Notes under the pieces: model-generated | What the model saw: only the letters and a program-made list of their open reading frames with translations | Told to the model about the DNA's origin: nothing | Databases searched by the model: none | Translations under genes and position numbers: made by a program | Shown here: in pieces, positions 34,964-45,372 of the stretch | Layout of the letters: every line of letters starts with the position of its first letter | Position numbering within the stretch: position 1 is the stretch's first letter | Assembly (NCBI GenBank): GCA_025351385.1 | Contig: JANXWA010000002.1 | Span: forward strand, 43,723-107,722 | DNA: 64,000 nt | Source: Acidimicrobiales bacterium | Lineage (GTDB): Bacteria > Actinomycetota > Acidimicrobiia > Acidimicrobiales > RAAP-2 | Direction of reading: 5' to 3'

Positions 34964-35699
34964 CGATGGTGAAGACCTCGGGGCCGTCGTCGGTGACCGC
35001 GATCGTGTGCTCGAAGTGCGCCGAGAGTTGTCCGTCCTCGGTCATGACGCTCCAGCCGTCGTCGAGGACGTACGTGTTGTAGGAGCCGGCGTTCACCATC
35101 GGCTCGATCGCGAAGACCATGCCCTGCTTCAACGTCGGTCCGGGCGTGCCGGGCCAGTAATTGGGCACCTGGGGACTCTCGTGCATCGCGGTGCCGATCG
35201 CGTGCCCGACGTACTCGCGAACCACCGAGAATCCGGCGGCCTCGGCGACGTCCTGGACGGCGCGGCCCACCTCGTGGAGCCGGTTGCCGATGACGAGCTG
35301 GTCGATGCCGGCCCACATCGAGCGCTCGGTCACCTCGAGCAGCTTTCGGGCCAGGTCGCTGATCTGTCCGACGCCCGCGGTGTAGGCGGCGTCACCGTGA
35401 TAGCCCTCGATGATCGCACCGCAGTCGATCGAGATGATGTCGCCTTCGCGAAGCACGTACTCCCCCGGGATGCCGTGGACGATCATGTCGTTGGGACTCG
35501 TGCAGATCACGGCCGGGAAGCCGTGGTAGTTGAGGAAGTTCGATCGTGCTCCGCGCTTCACCAAAACCTCGGCGGCGACCGCGTTGAGCTCCTTCGTCGT
35601 GACGCCGGGCCGAATCGCGGCCCGGGTCGCCTCGTGCATCTCGGCGACGACCTTGCCGGCCCGACGCATCTTGTTCAACTCGTCGGCCGAGCGCCTCAC
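34959..35699 (-). CDS. map: Methionine aminopeptidase, type I
   Basis: 246 residues. It removes the initiator methionine from nascent proteins. The dinuclear metal site is built from the two aspartates in IDCGAIIEGYHGDAA, the histidine in GHAIGTAMHESP and the glutamates in FAIEPMV and HFEHTIAV; all are present. It overlaps adk by four bases. In most bacteria infA follows directly; here the devSR island and the IS lie between. Confidence 0.97.
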   Translation of the reverse strand: MRRSADELNKMRRAGKVVAEMHEATRAAIRPGVTTKELNAVAAEVLVKRGARSNFLNYHGFPAVICTSPNDMIVHGIPGEYVLREGDIISIDCGAIIEGYHGDAAYTAGVGQISDLARKLLEVTERSMWAGIDQLVIGNRLHEVGRAVQDVAEAAGFSVVREYVGHAIGTAMHESPQVPNYWPGTPGPTLKQGMVFAIEPMVNAGSYNTYVLDDGWSVMTEDGQLSAHFEHTIAVTDDGPEVFTIA

Positions 35700-36355
35700 G
35701 CGAGTCCTCGATCGCGAACGACCTTCTCGATCGCCTCGGTCACCTCGTCGGGGCTCTGGTCGCCATTGACCGTCACGAGCAGCCCCCGTGACTCGTAGAA
35801 GGCGAGGAGGGGCTCGGTGTCCCGTTCGTAGGTCTCGAGGCGCCGACGAATGGCGTCGGGCTGGTCGTCGTCACGCTGGACCACGTCGCCTCCGCAGTTC
35901 GAACACGTCCCCGAGATCGCCTCGACGTCGCTGTCGCGGTAGATGGCGCCGCACTCCTGGCACACGCGGCGCGACGAGAGCCGCTCGGTGACCAGCTCGA
36001 TCGGCACGTCGAGATTGACGCAGAGCTTGATTCCGTCGGCGCCGAGCAGGACCTCGAGGGCCTCGGCCTGGCCCAAGGTGCGTGGAAAGCCGTCGAGGAG
36101 CCCACCGCGCTGGGCGTCGGGTTCGTCGAAGCGCTCCTTCACGAGCTGGATCACCAGGTCGTCCGAGACGAGGGCGCCGGACTCGAGCACCGAGGCGACC
36201 TCGCGCCCCAGAGGCGTGCCGGCCTTGACCGCGCCGCGTAGGATGTCGCCCGTCGAGATGTGGGGAATCTCGTAGGTCGTGGCGAGGCGCTTGCACTGGG
36301 TTCCCTTGCCCGCGCCCTGTTTGCCCAGGACGACGAGGTTTAGACGTGCGGGCAT
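35696..36355 (-). CDS. adk: Adenylate kinase
   Basis: 219 residues from ATG 36355, two bases after the secY stop. The P-loop reads GKQGAGKGT (11-19), a variant of the usual GPPGAGKGT. The long-form LID domain binds zinc through C132, C135, C151 and C154. DGFPRTLGQAE and RRRLETYERDTEPL are the AMP-binding and arginine segments. It balances AMP, ADP and ATP. The secY-adk-map order is standard. Confidence 0.97.
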   Translation of the reverse strand: MPARLNLVVLGKQGAGKGTQCKRLATTYEIPHISTGDILRGAVKAGTPLGREVASVLESGALVSDDLVIQLVKERFDEPDAQRGGLLDGFPRTLGQAEALEVLLGADGIKLCVNLDVPIELVTERLSSRRVCQECGAIYRDSDVEAISGTCSNCGGDVVQRDDDQPDAIRRRLETYERDTEPLLAFYESRGLLVTVNGDQSPDEVTEAIEKVVRDRGLA

Positions 36356-36357
36356 GG

Positions 36358-37647
36358 CTATCGCTTCAGGAAGCCTTCGTAGTTGCGCATCATGAGCTGG
36401 GAGTCGATCTGGCGCATCGTCTCGAGGGCCACGCCCACCGCGATCAGCAGCGTCACGCCGTAATAGGGGAACCGGTTGATGTTCCACAGCGCCATCAGGA
36501 TGCTCGGCACGACCGCGACCGACGCGAGGAAGGTCGCGCCCACGACGGTGATGCGGCTCAGCATCTTCGCGAAGTACTTCTCAGTGGGCATGCCGGGACG
36601 AATGCCCGGGACGAAGCCACCCTGCTGGCGCAGCATCTCGGCCTGCTGGTGCGGCTCGAAGGCGATGTACACGTAGAAGAACGTGAAGGCCATGATCAAG
36701 AGGAAGTCCGAGCCGATGTAGAAGAAGCTCGTGGGGTGCAGCGAGGTGTTCACGAAGTTCTGGAACGCGGCCCACGGGACGATGTTGCTCATCAGCACCG
36801 GGATGTACAGCACCGACGAGGCGAAGATGATCGGGATCACGCCCGACTGGTTCACCTTCAGCGGGATGTAGGTGGAGTTGCCACCCATCTCCTTTCGACC
36901 AACGACCCGTCGGGCGAAGGTCACCGGGATGCGACGTTGACCGTTGTCCATGAAGACAATCAGCACCAGCAGGGCGATCGAGATCGCCAAGATGACGAGG
37001 AACTTGAAGGGGCCACCCTCGGTCCAGACGGCCTTGCCGCCCGAGGGCATGCCCGCGACGACGTTGGCGAAGATCAGGAGGCTCATGCCTTGGCCGATGC
37101 CGCGCTGGGTGATGAGCTCGGCCAGCCACATGACGAAGGCCGTCCCGGCGGTCATGATCGCCACCATGAACAGGCCGAGCCACAGGCTGAACTTCGGAAT
37201 CAGGTCGATGTTGAATCCGAGCAGCGCCTGGTCGTGGCCGTGGAAGGCGTAGATCAGGCCGGTCGACTGCAGGAGGGCCAGACCGATCGTCAGGTACCGG
37301 GTCGTCTGGGTGATCTTCTTCTGGCCGACCGCACCCTGGTCACGCCACTGGGTGAGCTTGGGGATGACGGTCGTGAGCAGCTGGATGACGATCGAGCTGG
37401 TGATGTAGGGCATGACGCCGAGGCCGAAGACCGCGAGGCGCGTTAGGGCGCCTCCCGAGAACAGGTTCAAGAAACCGAGCACGCCGCTCGCGCCCGCCTT
37501 GGATTGCAAAAGGGCGACCTGGGACCAGCTGACGCCAGGGATCGGGAGGTTGGCTCCGAGCTGGTACAGGCAGATGATCCCGATGGTGAACAGGACCTTG
37601 TTGCGAAGGTCCGGTACGCGAAAGATGTTCCCGAGTCGCTTCAGCAC
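36358..37647 (-). CDS. secY: Protein translocase subunit SecY
   Basis: 429 residues, ten transmembrane helices. It forms the channel of the Sec translocon with SecE (98 residues, at 63.1 kb). Typical segments: PGVSWSQVALL plug region near residues 38-50, LGVMPYITSSIVIQLL in helix 2, and the cytosolic loop with VTFARRVVGRKEMGG. The C-terminus SQLMMRNYEGFLKR is canonical. Last structural gene of the spc cluster before adk. Confidence 0.98.
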   Translation of the reverse strand: MLKRLGNIFRVPDLRNKVLFTIGIICLYQLGANLPIPGVSWSQVALLQSKAGASGVLGFLNLFSGGALTRLAVFGLGVMPYITSSIVIQLLTTVIPKLTQWRDQGAVGQKKITQTTRYLTIGLALLQSTGLIYAFHGHDQALLGFNIDLIPKFSLWLGLFMVAIMTAGTAFVMWLAELITQRGIGQGMSLLIFANVVAGMPSGGKAVWTEGGPFKFLVILAISIALLVLIVFMDNGQRRIPVTFARRVVGRKEMGGNSTYIPLKVNQSGVIPIIFASSVLYIPVLMSNIVPWAAFQNFVNTSLHPTSFFYIGSDFLLIMAFTFFYVYIAFEPHQQAEMLRQQGGFVPGIRPGMPTEKYFAKMLSRITVVGATFLASVAVVPSILMALWNINRFPYYGVTLLIAVGVALETMRQIDSQLMMRNYEGFLKR

Positions 37648-37656
37648 GGCCGTGTC

Positions 37657-38142
37657 CTAGCGGTTCTGGTGCTGGTTGCCCGCCGCCGGAGGACGAACGG
37701 CGAACGGCAGCGGCAGCTCGGTCGTCGTGCCGCCCGCGGCCTCGATGGCGGCTTTGGCCGACGCCGAGAAGCGGTGAGCGGAGACGTTGAGCTTGGCGCT
37801 GACCGAGCCGCGCCCGAGGACCTTCACGAGGTCCTTCTTGCGCGCCAGGCCCCGGTCGACGAGGATTTCGGGGGTGACGTCGCTGACGCCGAGCGCCGAG
37901 AGGGCGTCGAGGTTCACGGGCGTGTACTCCACTCGGAACGGATTCGTGAAGCCCTTGAGCTTCGGAATGCGCTGGAGGAGCGGCAACTGACCACCCTCGA
38001 ACCCGGCCGGAATCTGGCGACGGGCCTTCTGGCCCTTGGTGCCACGGCCGGCGGTCTTGCCGCCCTTGCCGGCGATGCCGCGGCCGACGATCTTCTTGCG
38101 GTGCGTCGAGCCCTCGGGCGATTTGAGATCATGCAACTTCAT
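37657..38142 (-). CDS. rplO: 50S ribosomal protein L15
   Basis: 161 residues. MKLHDLKSPEGSTHRKKIVGRGIAGKGGKTAGRGTKGQKA (in parts) is the Gly-Lys-rich start that threads into 23S rRNA; the globular end includes KVLGRGSVSAKLNVSAHRFSASA. Ten bases before secY and overlapping rpmD by one base. Confidence 0.98.
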   Translation of the reverse strand: MKLHDLKSPEGSTHRKKIVGRGIAGKGGKTAGRGTKGQKARRQIPAGFEGGQLPLLQRIPKLKGFTNPFRVEYTPVNLDALSALGVSDVTPEILVDRGLARKKDLVKVLGRGSVSAKLNVSAHRFSASAKAAIEAAGGTTTELPLPFAVRPPAAGNQHQNR

Positions 38143-38324
38143 CAGTTGACCTCTTCCACTTTGATCAAGTGCGGCACGCGCGCGATCATCCCGCGGATCT
38201 CGGGTCGGTCGGGCAGCACGTTGGACTGGCCGATGCCGCGCAGTCCGAGCGCGCGCAGGTTAGCGCGGTGCTTGGGCTTCGTGGCGATGGCCGAACGGGT
38301 CTGGGTGACTTTCAACTGCGCCAT
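38142..38324 (-). CDS. rpmD: 50S ribosomal protein L30
   Basis: 60 residues: QLKVTQTRSAIATKPKHRANLRALGLRG and IRGMIARVPHLIKVEEV match L30, including the invariant LGLR turn. Between rpsE and rplO as expected. Confidence 0.97.
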   Translation of the reverse strand: MAQLKVTQTRSAIATKPKHRANLRALGLRGIGQSNVLPDRPEIRGMIARVPHLIKVEEVN

Positions 38325-38326
38325 GG

Positions 38327-38881
38327 TTAGGCCTCCGTTACCTTGAACAGGTCACCGTCGCGCTGACGCTCGCGGTAGGCGCGAAGCGTCCCGCTGGGGA
38401 TGACGTGGTCGGCGGTCTTGCCGCGTGACGCCGCGATCTCCTCGGGGCGGCGCAACTGCTTCAGCCCCTCGATCGTGGCGTGGGCGACGTTGATGCCGTT
38501 CGACGAACCGAGCGACTTGGCGATGATGTCCTTGACGCCGGCCATCTCGAGGATCGCGCGCGCCGCCCCACCGGCGATGACGCCGGTGCCCGGAGCGGCG
38601 GGCTTCATCAGCACCCGTCCGGCGCCGGAGGCGCCGAGCACGGGATAGACGATGGTCGTGCCGGCGAGGGGTACGTCGAAGAGGTTCTTGCGCGCCTCCT
38701 CGATACCCTTTTGCACCGCGAGGCCCGCCTCCTTCGCCTTGCCGTAGCCGAGGCCCACGCGACCCTTGCCGTCGCCGATGACCATGAGCGCGGTGAACGA
38801 GAACCGCCGTCCACCCTTCACGACCTTCGACACGCGGTTCACCTTGATGGTGCGCTCTTCGTACTGCTCTAGGTCGGCCAT
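38327..38881 (-). CDS. rpsE: 30S ribosomal protein S5
   Basis: 184 residues. The S5 domain [30 protein letters not shown] is clear, followed by the second domain with [27 protein letters not shown]. It helps maintain decoding fidelity and the mRNA entry channel. One-base overlap with rplR. Confidence 0.98.
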   Translation of the reverse strand: MADLEQYEERTIKVNRVSKVVKGGRRFSFTALMVIGDGKGRVGLGYGKAKEAGLAVQKGIEEARKNLFDVPLAGTTIVYPVLGASGAGRVLMKPAAPGTGVIAGGAARAILEMAGVKDIIAKSLGSSNGINVAHATIEGLKQLRRPEEIAASRGKTADHVIPSGTLRAYRERQRDGDLFKVTEA

Positions 38882-39237
38882 TAGAACTCCAGTCCAGCGG
38901 CGCGCAAGGTGTCGGCGAATGCCGCCACCCGGCCGTGGTAGTCGAATCCACCGCGGTCGAAGACCACGGTGGTGATGTTGGCGGCCTTGGCGCGCTCGGC
39001 GAGCAGCGTCGCGACGGCCTTGGCGCCCTCGATGTTGCCACCGCTGGTGCCCTTCAGGCCGGCCTCGACCGAGGACGCGGCGGCCAGGGTGCGCCCGGTG
39101 ACGTCGTCGATCATCTGGGCCGAGATGTGCTTATTGGTACGCGACACGGCGACCCGCGGGCGGGCTTGCGTGCCGGTGATGCGACGGCGAATTCGCGCGT
39201 GACGGCGCTTTCGCAGTTCGAGGGTAGTTCGTGCCAT
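38881..39237 (-). CDS. rplR: 50S ribosomal protein L18
   Basis: 118 residues. [33 protein letters not shown] and [26 protein letters not shown] are canonical. It binds 5S rRNA with L5. Starts on the stop codon of rplF. Confidence 0.98.
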   Translation of the reverse strand: MARTTLELRKRRHARIRRRITGTQARPRVAVSRTNKHISAQMIDDVTGRTLAAASSVEAGLKGTSGGNIEGAKAVATLLAERAKAANITTVVFDRGGFDYHGRVAAFADTLRAAGLEF

Positions 39238-39776
39238 TACTTCGCAGCCTTTCCTGCCTTGCGCATAACCCGTTCACCGAGGTAGCGCACACCCTTGCCC
39301 TTGTAGGGCTCGGGCTTACGGAGTTTGCGGATCGACGCGGCCACTTGGCCGACGACTTCCTTGTCGGCGCCCTTGATGATCACGCGCGTGGGGACGGGCA
39401 CCTCGAAGGTGACGCCCTCGGGCGCGGTGAACTTCACCGGGTGCGAGAAGCCGAGCGCGAGGTCGAGGACGCCCGGTCCGCCGGCGGCGGCGCGGTAGCC
39501 GACCCCGATGATCTCGAGCTCCCGGGACCAGCCGTCGGTGACGCCGGTGACCATGTTGGCGACCAACGTCCGGGTGAGGCCGTGCAGCGAGCGGTACATC
39601 GTCTCGTCGTTGACGCGGTCGACGGTGAGGACGTCACCCTCCTGGGCCAGCGTGATGCCGTCGGGGACGTTGCGGCTCATGGTCCCGTTGGGGCCCTTCA
39701 CCGTGACGACGCCGTCGGTCATCGAGACGGTGACCGACGCGGGCACCGTGATGGGATTGCGGCCGATACGCGACAT
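39237..39776 (-). CDS. rplF: 50S ribosomal protein L6
   Basis: 179 residues. [18 protein letters not shown] opens the first of two duplicated domains; the C-terminal [25 protein letters not shown] is the diagnostic end. It lies near the sarcin-ricin loop and factor-binding site. 24 bases after rpsH. Confidence 0.98.
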   Translation of the reverse strand: MSRIGRNPITVPASVTVSMTDGVVTVKGPNGTMSRNVPDGITLAQEGDVLTVDRVNDETMYRSLHGLTRTLVANMVTGVTDGWSRELEIIGVGYRAAAGGPGVLDLALGFSHPVKFTAPEGVTFEVPVPTRVIIKGADKEVVGQVAASIRKLRKPEPYKGKGVRYLGERVMRKAGKAAK

Positions 39777-39800
39777 CAGCGCACCTCCTCGGACGTGGGC

Positions 39801-40205
39801 TTACCAGACATAGCAGAGCACCTCGCCGCCGAGCTTGGCCTTGCGGGCCTCGCGGTCGGTCATCAGGCCGTGGCTCGTCGAGACGACGGCCACGCCGACG
39901 CCGCCGAGCACCTTGGGCATCTGGTCGGACTTCTTGTAGATGCGCAGTCCTGGCTTCGAGACGCGCTTGATGCCGATGATGGTCTTCTTGCGGTCCTCGG
40001 AGTACTTGAGGCTGATCTCGAGCTGATTGCCGGGCTTGCCCTCGACCTTCGTGACGGTGAAGCCCGAGATGAAGCCCTCGCGCTCGAGGACCTTCGCGAG
40101 GCTCTCCTTCAGCTTGGAACTGGGCATCTTGACGGTGTCGAACATGGCGGAGTTCGCGTTGCGGATCCGCGTGAGCATGTCGGCGATGGGGTCAGTCATT
40201 GTCAT
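39801..40205 (-). CDS. rpsH: 30S ribosomal protein S8
   Basis: 134 residues from ATG 40205, with AGGAGG six bases upstream; the longer frame runs into rps[15 protein letters not shown] and [27 protein letters not shown] are typical. S8 binds helix 21 of 16S rRNA and in E. coli represses the spc operon. Confidence 0.97.
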   Translation of the reverse strand: MTMTDPIADMLTRIRNANSAMFDTVKMPSSKLKESLAKVLEREGFISGFTVTKVEGKPGNQLEISLKYSEDRKKTIIGIKRVSKPGLRIYKKSDQMPKVLGGVGVAVVSTSHGLMTDREARKAKLGGEVLCYVW

Positions 40206-40215
40206 AGCTGTCCTC

Positions 40216-40401
40216 CTACCAACTTGCCTTCGTGACGCCGGGAATCTCGCCGGCGTGGACCATCTGGCGCAGGCAGATCCGGCACAGGCCGAACTTGCGG
40301 TACACCGAGCGCGGTCGACCGCATCGTTCGCAGCGCGTGTAGGCACGCGTCGAGAACTTCGGGGTCTTCTTCTGCTTGATACGTAGGGCTTTCTTCGCCA
40401 T
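40216..40401 (-). CDS. rpsN: 30S ribosomal protein S14, type Z
   Basis: 61 residues, the short zinc-binding form: cysteines in RCERCGR and GLCRICLR, ending [11 protein letters not shown]. Type Z is the normal housekeeping form in actinobacteria. Two bases after rplE, ten before the rpsH start. Confidence 0.98.
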   Translation of the reverse strand: MAKKALRIKQKKTPKFSTRAYTRCERCGRPRSVYRKFGLCRICLRQMVHAGEIPGVTKASW

Positions 40402-40403
40402 AT

Positions 40404-40964
40404 CTATCGAATCTCCTGCTTGAAGGGGAAGCCGTAGGCGCGCATGAACGCGCGACCCTGCTCGTCGTTCACGGCCGTGGTGACGATGGTGATGTCGAAA
40501 CCACGCGGCGCGTCGATCTTGTCGTAGTCGACCTCGGGGAAGATCAGCTGGTCATTGATGCCAAAGGTGTAGTTGCCGCGGCCGTCGAACGACTTGGGTG
40601 ACAGGCCCCGGAAGTCCCGGATGCGCGGGATCGCAAGGCTCAGCAGTCGGTCGAAGAACTCCCACGCCCGATCGCCGCGCAGCGTCACCTTCACGCCGAT
40701 GGGCTGCTCCTCGCGCAGTTTGAAGCTCGCGATCGACTTCTTCGCGCGCGTCACGATCGGCTTCTGGCCGGTGATGAGCTCGAGGTCGCGCTGGGCGCCC
40801 TCGAGCAGCGAGGCCTGTTGGGTGGCCTTGCCGACGCCCGAGTTGAGCACAATCTTCGTGAGCCGAGGCACCTGCATGATGTTGTCGAGGCCGAGCTCTT
40901 CCTTCAGGGCCTGGCGAATCTCCGCGTCGTAGCGGGCCTTCAGACGGGGACGGGTCGTGGTCAT
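40404..40964 (-). CDS. rplE: 50S ribosomal protein L5
   Basis: 186 residues from ATG 40964, overlapping the rplX stop. [14 protein letters not shown], the RDFRGL turn and the PYxF-like end [11 protein letters not shown] identify L5, which binds 5S rRNA and the P-site tRNA elbow. Confidence 0.97.
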   Translation of the reverse strand: MTTTRPRLKARYDAEIRQALKEELGLDNIMQVPRLTKIVLNSGVGKATQQASLLEGAQRDLELITGQKPIVTRAKKSIASFKLREEQPIGVKVTLRGDRAWEFFDRLLSLAIPRIRDFRGLSPKSFDGRGNYTFGINDQLIFPEVDYDKIDAPRGFDITIVTTAVNDEQGRAFMRAYGFPFKQEIR

Positions 40965-41266
40965 AGGGACTCTCCGCACTTGCGACAGACGCGCACCTTG
41001 GCGTCCTCGGTGATCTTGTAGCCAACCTTGGCCGGACCCTTGTGCCCGTCGCACCACAGCGCGACGTTGCTCACGTGCAGCGGCATCAGCTTGTCGATGA
41101 TGCCGGCCTGCATTGTCGCACCGGCCTGCTTGGTGTGACGCTTGGAGATGTTGAGGCCGTCGAGGATCACCTTCTGGCTCTGGGGCAGTGCCTCTTCGAC
41201 CTTGGCCCGCTCTCCGCGGAACTTGCCCGCGAGGACGAGCACGTCGTCACCCTTACGAATCTTCAT
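40961..41266 (-). CDS. rplX: 50S ribosomal protein L24
   Basis: 101 residues. [23 protein letters not shown] is the KOW-containing start and the C-terminus [11 protein letters not shown] has the CxxC found in many actinobacterial L24 proteins. It initiates 50S assembly. One-base overlap with rplN. Confidence 0.98.
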   Translation of the reverse strand: MKIRKGDDVLVLAGKFRGERAKVEEALPQSQKVILDGLNISKRHTKQAGATMQAGIIDKLMPLHVSNVALWCDGHKGPAKVGYKITEDAKVRVCRKCGESL

Positions 41267-41634
41267 TACAGCACCTCCGGCGCCAGTGAGATAATGCGCA
41301 TGAACTTCTTGTCACGAAGCTCACGACCGACGGGCCCGAAGATGCGGGTGCCGCGCGGCTGCAGCTGGTCGTTGATCAGGACCGCCGCGTTCTCGTCGAA
41401 TCTGATGTAGGAGCCGTCGGGACGGCGCTTCTCCTTGGACGTGCGAACGACGACGCAGCGCACCACGTCGCCCTTCTTCACCGCAGCACCGGGGATCGCC
41501 TCTTTCACCGTGCCGATGAAGACGTCGCCGATCGAGGCGTAGCGACGGCGCGATCCTCCGAGTACGCGGATGCAGAGCACTTCCTTCGCGCCGCTGTTGT
41601 CGGCGACCTTGAGACGGGATTCCTGCTGGATCAT
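41266..41634 (-). CDS. rplN: 50S ribosomal protein L14
   Basis: 122 residues. [28 protein letters not shown] and [25 protein letters not shown] are canonical L14 sequences. It forms part of the intersubunit bridges. Overlaps the rpsQ stop by four bases. Confidence 0.98.
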   Translation of the reverse strand: MIQQESRLKVADNSGAKEVLCIRVLGGSRRRYASIGDVFIGTVKEAIPGAAVKKGDVVRCVVVRTSKEKRRPDGSYIRFDENAAVLINDQLQPRGTRIFGPVGRELRDKKFMRIISLAPEVL

Positions 41635-41909
41635 CGAGCACGCTCCACGATCTCGGTCAGGCGCCAGCGCTTCAGCTTCGACAGGGGGCGGGTCTCTTGG
41701 ACGCGCACCTTGTCGCCAACCTTGGCCTCGTTCTTCTCGTCGTGGACGTAGAGCTTCTTCGTGCGCTGCACGGTCTTGCCGTAGCGGGGGTGGCTCACGC
41801 GCTCGTTCACCGCGACGACCAGCGTCGAGTGCATCTTGTCCGACACCACGACGCCCTCACGGACCTTGCGCGGATTCTCCCGATTTGTTTCGTTCGTTGA
41901 GTCAGTCAT
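41631..41909 (-). CDS. rpsQ: 30S ribosomal protein S17
   Basis: 92 residues. An OB-fold protein with [33 protein letters not shown]; the first ten residues are an Asn/Thr-rich extension. Binds helix 11 of 16S rRNA. Two bases after rpmC. Confidence 0.98.
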   Translation of the reverse strand: MTDSTNETNRENPRKVREGVVVSDKMHSTLVVAVNERVSHPRYGKTVQRTKKLYVHDEKNEAKVGDKVRVQETRPLSKLKRWRLTEIVERAR

Positions 41910-41911
41910 GA

Positions 41912-42145
41912 CTACTCACCTTCTGCAATGGCTTCGGCGGCCGCGATCTCGCGCTCACGCATGAACGTCGACAGGCGTGCGATGTCCTTGCGCACCAGTC
42001 CCAGACGGGCCGAATTGTCCAACTGGCCGGTGGCCATCTGGAAGCGGAGGTTGAAGAGCTCGCGACGGGCCTCGACGAGGCGCTCCACCAGCTCGTGGTC
42101 GCCCAACAGGCGCATCTCGGCGAGGTGTTCTCTGGTCGTTGCCAT
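41912..42145 (-). CDS. rpmC: 50S ribosomal protein L29
   Basis: 77 residues. Two helices with [36 protein letters not shown], the typical L29 signature. It lies at the polypeptide exit and helps recruit trigger factor and SRP. Starts on the rplP stop. Confidence 0.97.
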   Translation of the reverse strand: MATTREHLAEMRLLGDHELVERLVEARRELFNLRFQMATGQLDNSARLGLVRKDIARLSTFMREREIAAAEAIAEGE

Positions 42146-42582
42146 TAGATGATCACCTCCGAGGTCCCGTGGGTGCCGGGACGAATAACGAACTTGGCCT
42201 TGATCGGCAACTTCTGGATGGCGCGCTCCATGGCGGCGCGCGCCAGCGTCTCGTCGACGCCGCCGAGCTCGAACATGATGCGTCCGGGCTTCACGACGGC
42301 GACCCAGAACTCAGGGTTGCCCTTGCCCGATCCCATGCGGGTCTCGGCCGGCTTCTGGGTGACGGGCTTGTCCGGGAAGACCCGGATCCAGACCTTGCCA
42401 CCGCGCTTCACGTGACGGGTCATGGCGATACGTGCGGCCTCGATCTGACGAGCGGTGATCCAGCCCCGTTCGAGGGCCTGGATGCCGAAGTCACCGAAGC
42501 TCAGCTCGACGCCGCCCTTGGCGTTGCCGGGCATGCGGCCACGGTGCTGCTTACGGTGCTTTACCTTGCGGGGCATCAACAT
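42145..42582 (-). CDS. rplP: 50S ribosomal protein L16
   Basis: 145 residues. [52 protein letters not shown] and the [10 protein letters not shown] end are canonical. It positions A- and P-site tRNA near the peptidyl transferase centre. Confidence 0.98.
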   Translation of the reverse strand: MLMPRKVKHRKQHRGRMPGNAKGGVELSFGDFGIQALERGWITARQIEAARIAMTRHVKRGGKVWIRVFPDKPVTQKPAETRMGSGKGNPEFWVAVVKPGRIMFELGGVDETLARAAMERAIQKLPIKAKFVIRPGTHGTSEVII

Positions 42583-42584
42583 GA

Positions 42585-43514
42585 TTACTCAGCGTCCTTT
42601 CGGAAGTGCGGGGTGTCGTTGTGCTCCTGGGTGGTGCGGCGCTCGATCTCTTCCTCGACGCTCAGCTGGGCCTCGACCTCGGGGTTGGCGGCGAGCAGGT
42701 CGACGGGGACCGCGTCGACGACGACTTCCTCAGCCACCGGCTCGGCCTCGACGCGGCGACGCCCGCCACCGGCCCGAACGACGCCCTTGGGGGCGGCTCC
42801 GGCGACACCGGCCGACATGGGAACTGCGTCGCCGGCGGCCATCGCCGCCTCGCGCACGATCTTCTCGTCGTTGGTCAGTTGGTAGGGCAGGATGTCGCCC
42901 TTGTAGATCCAGACCTTGACGCCGATGCGACCAGTGTTGGTGCGCGCCTCGCGGAATCCGTAATCGATGTCCGCGCGTAGGGTGTGCAACGGCACGCGGC
43001 CCTCACGGTAGGACTCGCGACGCGACATCTCCGCGCCACCGAGACGGCCCGACGCCTGGATCTTGACACCCATGGCACCGGCCTTCTGGACGGTCTGGAT
43101 ACCGCGCTTCATCGCGCGCCGGAAGGCGACACGGCGCAGCAACTGGTCGCAGATCCCCTGGGCGATCAACGCGGCGTCGAGCTCGGGCTGCTTGATCTCC
43201 TGGATGTTCAGCGAGATCTTGTTCTTCTGGCCGGTGATCTTCTCGAGGTCCTTCTTCAGGCGCTCGGCCTCGGCCCCGCGCCGTCCGATCACGATGCCGG
43301 GACGGGCCGTGTGGATGTCGACGCGGATACGGTCCGAGTTGCGCTCGATCTCGATACGGCTGACGGCCGCGCTCTCGAGCTGCTTCGTCAGGTAGTCACG
43401 GATCTTCCAGTCCTCGATGACGAGGTCCTTGTAGCCGCGCTCCTTGAACCAGCGCGACTTCCAGTCCGTCGTGATCCCGAGGCGGAAACCGTAGGGGTTT
43501 ACCTTCTGACCCAT
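42585..43514 (-). CDS. rpsC: 30S ribosomal protein S3 with long C-terminal tail
   Basis: 309 residues, some 40-90 longer than common S3 proteins. The KH domain and S3 C-domain run to about 215 ([22 protein letters not shown] start, [13 protein letters not shown] end). The remaining ~90 residues are low-complexity: a short Arg/Gly patch ([13 protein letters not shown]) and an acidic end. S3 lines the mRNA entry tunnel and has helicase activity. The tail is likely surface-exposed. Starts on the rplV stop. Confidence 0.97.
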   Translation of the reverse strand: MGQKVNPYGFRLGITTDWKSRWFKERGYKDLVIEDWKIRDYLTKQLESAAVSRIEIERNSDRIRVDIHTARPGIVIGRRGAEAERLKKDLEKITGQKNKISLNIQEIKQPELDAALIAQGICDQLLRRVAFRRAMKRGIQTVQKAGAMGVKIQASGRLGGAEMSRRESYREGRVPLHTLRADIDYGFREARTNTGRIGVKVWIYKGDILPYQLTNDEKIVREAAMAAGDAVPMSAGVAGAAPKGVVRAGGGRRRVEAEPVAEEVVVDAVPVDLLAANPEVEAQLSVEEEIERRTTQEHNDTPHFRKDAE

Positions 43515-44245
43515 TACTTCGTCTCCTCAGTGGCGTCGTGCGACACCGTCTCTTCGGCCGGGGTCTCCCCAGCGTCCGTTGCTTCGACCGAGCCGCCGGC
43601 GACCTCGTCCTCGACGACGTCGGTGCCGACCTCGTCAACCGCGCTCGCACTGTCGACGGTGTCGGACTCGATCGCGTCGGTCTCCGGGGACTCGTTCTGC
43701 TCGGCCTCGACCTGCGCGGCCTCACTCTCGAGAGCCTCGTTCTCCGCGGCCTCCGCGGCGGCGGTCTCGCGCTTGTTGAGGCTCGCCTGCTGGTCGGCGC
43801 GACGGCGCGACGAGGCGACTCGGCGAGTGCGCGACACCGCGGCCTGCGCCGAGCGGGCGGCTCGCAGGACGTCGAGGCGTTCGTCGTCGAGGCGCGAGAC
43901 GATGACGGTGATGTGGCACGAGCGCTTGCGGATCTTGCCGGCGCGGCCGCGCGCGCGGGGCGTGAATCGCTTCATGGTCACGCCCTCGTCGGCGTAGGCG
44001 GCCGAGACGAAGAGCTCGTCGGCCTGCATGCCGTCGTTGTTCACGGCGTTCGCCACGGCTGAGGCCAGTACCTTGCCGATCACGTCGGCGGCCTCGCGGG
44101 TCGTGCCCGCCAGGATGTCCTGGGCGGTGGTGACGTCCACGTTGCGGATGAGGTTGAGCACGACGCGCGCCTTGCTGGCGGACATGTGGTAGCCGCGCAG
44201 CGTGGCGCGGGTCCCCGGTCGTTCGTTGATCTTGGGGCCGGTCAT
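43514..44245 (-). CDS. rplV: 50S ribosomal protein L22 with acidic C-terminal extension
   Basis: 243 residues, about twice the usual 110-130. The core (about 1-118) has [23 protein letters not shown] and [24 protein letters not shown], the globular domain plus the beta-hairpin that lines the exit tunnel. The following ~125 residues are an extension, first basic ([16 protein letters not shown]), then strongly acidic and rich in Glu, Ala and Ser. Tails of this sort occur in some actinobacteria. One-base overlap with rpsS. Confidence 0.96.
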   Translation of the reverse strand: MTGPKINERPGTRATLRGYHMSASKARVVLNLIRNVDVTTAQDILAGTTREAADVIGKVLASAVANAVNNDGMQADELFVSAAYADEGVTMKRFTPRARGRAGKIRKRSCHITVIVSRLDDERLDVLRAARSAQAAVSRTRRVASSRRRADQQASLNKRETAAAEAAENEALESEAAQVEAEQNESPETDAIESDTVDSASAVDEVGTDVVEDEVAGGSVEATDAGETPAEETVSHDATEETK

Positions 44246-44523
44246 CAGCGCTTACCCGTCTTTTCCTGGCCGGCGTGGAACCGGAAAGTTCGGGTCGGGG
44301 CGAATTCGCCGAGCTTGTGGCCGACCATCGACTCGTTGACGAAGACGGGCACGTGGCGACGACCGTCGTGGACGGCGAAGGTGTGCCCGACCATGTCGGG
44401 GATCACCGTCGAGCGTCGGCTCCAGGTCTTGATGACCTTCTTCTCGTTGGCTGCGTTCATCGCGTCCACCTTCTTCAGGAGGTGGGCATCGATGAAGGGG
44501 CCCTTCTTTAAGCTGCGTGACAT
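44245..44523 (-). CDS. rpsS: 30S ribosomal protein S19
   Basis: 92 residues. [19 protein letters not shown] and [18 protein letters not shown] are canonical. It binds the head of the 30S subunit with S13. Seven bases after rplB. Confidence 0.98.
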   Translation of the reverse strand: MSRSLKKGPFIDAHLLKKVDAMNAANEKKVIKTWSRRSTVIPDMVGHTFAVHDGRRHVPVFVNESMVGHKLGEFAPTRTFRFHAGQEKTGKR

Positions 44524-44530
44524 TGTCTAC

Positions 44531-45364
44531 CTACCTCCGCGAGCCGCGTCCACGGCGACGACGAATAATGAGCGCGTCTGACGCCTTTGGCAGACGCGTA
44601 CGGCCTTCTGGCTGACCCCAAGGCGAGACGGGGTGACGTCCACCGGACGTCTTGCCCTCGCCACCACCGAGCGGGTGGTCGACCGGGTTCATGGCGACAC
44701 CACGGGTCTGGGGGCGGATGCCCTTCCAGCGGTTGCGTCCGGCCTTGCCGATCTTAATGAGCTCGTGCTCGGAGTTGCCGACCGTGCCGAGCGTCGCGCG
44801 GCAGTCGATCGGCACACGGCGCATCTCGGTCGAGGGCAGGCGCAGGGTGGCGTAGCCGCCCTCCTTCGCCACGATCTGGACGCTCATGCCGGCGCTGCGC
44901 GCCATCTTGCCACCGCCACCGGGGCGCAGCTCCACGTTGTGGACCGTCGAACCGGTGGGGATGAATCGCATCGGGAGCGAGTTGCCGGCGCGGATGTCGG
45001 CCTTGGGGCCCGACTCCACGACGTCGCCGACCTTCAGGCCGTTCGGCGCGAGGATGTAGCGCTTCTCGCCGTCGAGGTAGTGCAGCAGGGCGATGCGGCA
45101 CGTCCGGTTGGGGTCGTACTCGATCGCCGCGACCTTCGCCGGGACGGCGTCCTTGTTGCGCTTGAAGTCGATGATCCGGTACTGCTGCTTGTGGCCGCCA
45201 CCGCGGTGACGCGACGTCTTGCGGCCGTTGGCGTTGCGTCCACCCGTCTTGGGCTTGGGCGCGAGCAGCGACTTCTCCGGGGTCGACTTGGTGATCTCGG
45301 CGAAGTCCGAGACGGTCTGGAAGCGACGACCGGGACTGGTGGGTTTGCGTTGACGCAGTGCCAT
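44531..45364 (-). CDS. rplB: 50S ribosomal protein L2
   Basis: 277 residues. [24 protein letters not shown] near the N-terminus and [24 protein letters not shown] carrying the conserved histidine near the peptidyl transferase centre. Eight bases after rplW. Confidence 0.98.
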   Translation of the reverse strand: MALRQRKPTSPGRRFQTVSDFAEITKSTPEKSLLAPKPKTGGRNANGRKTSRHRGGGHKQQYRIIDFKRNKDAVPAKVAAIEYDPNRTCRIALLHYLDGEKRYILAPNGLKVGDVVESGPKADIRAGNSLPMRFIPTGSTVHNVELRPGGGGKMARSAGMSVQIVAKEGGYATLRLPSTEMRRVPIDCRATLGTVGNSEHELIKIGKAGRNRWKGIRPQTRGVAMNPVDHPLGGGEGKTSGGRHPVSPWGQPEGRTRLPKASDALIIRRRRGRGSRR

Positions 45365-45372
45365 GGCGGCCC

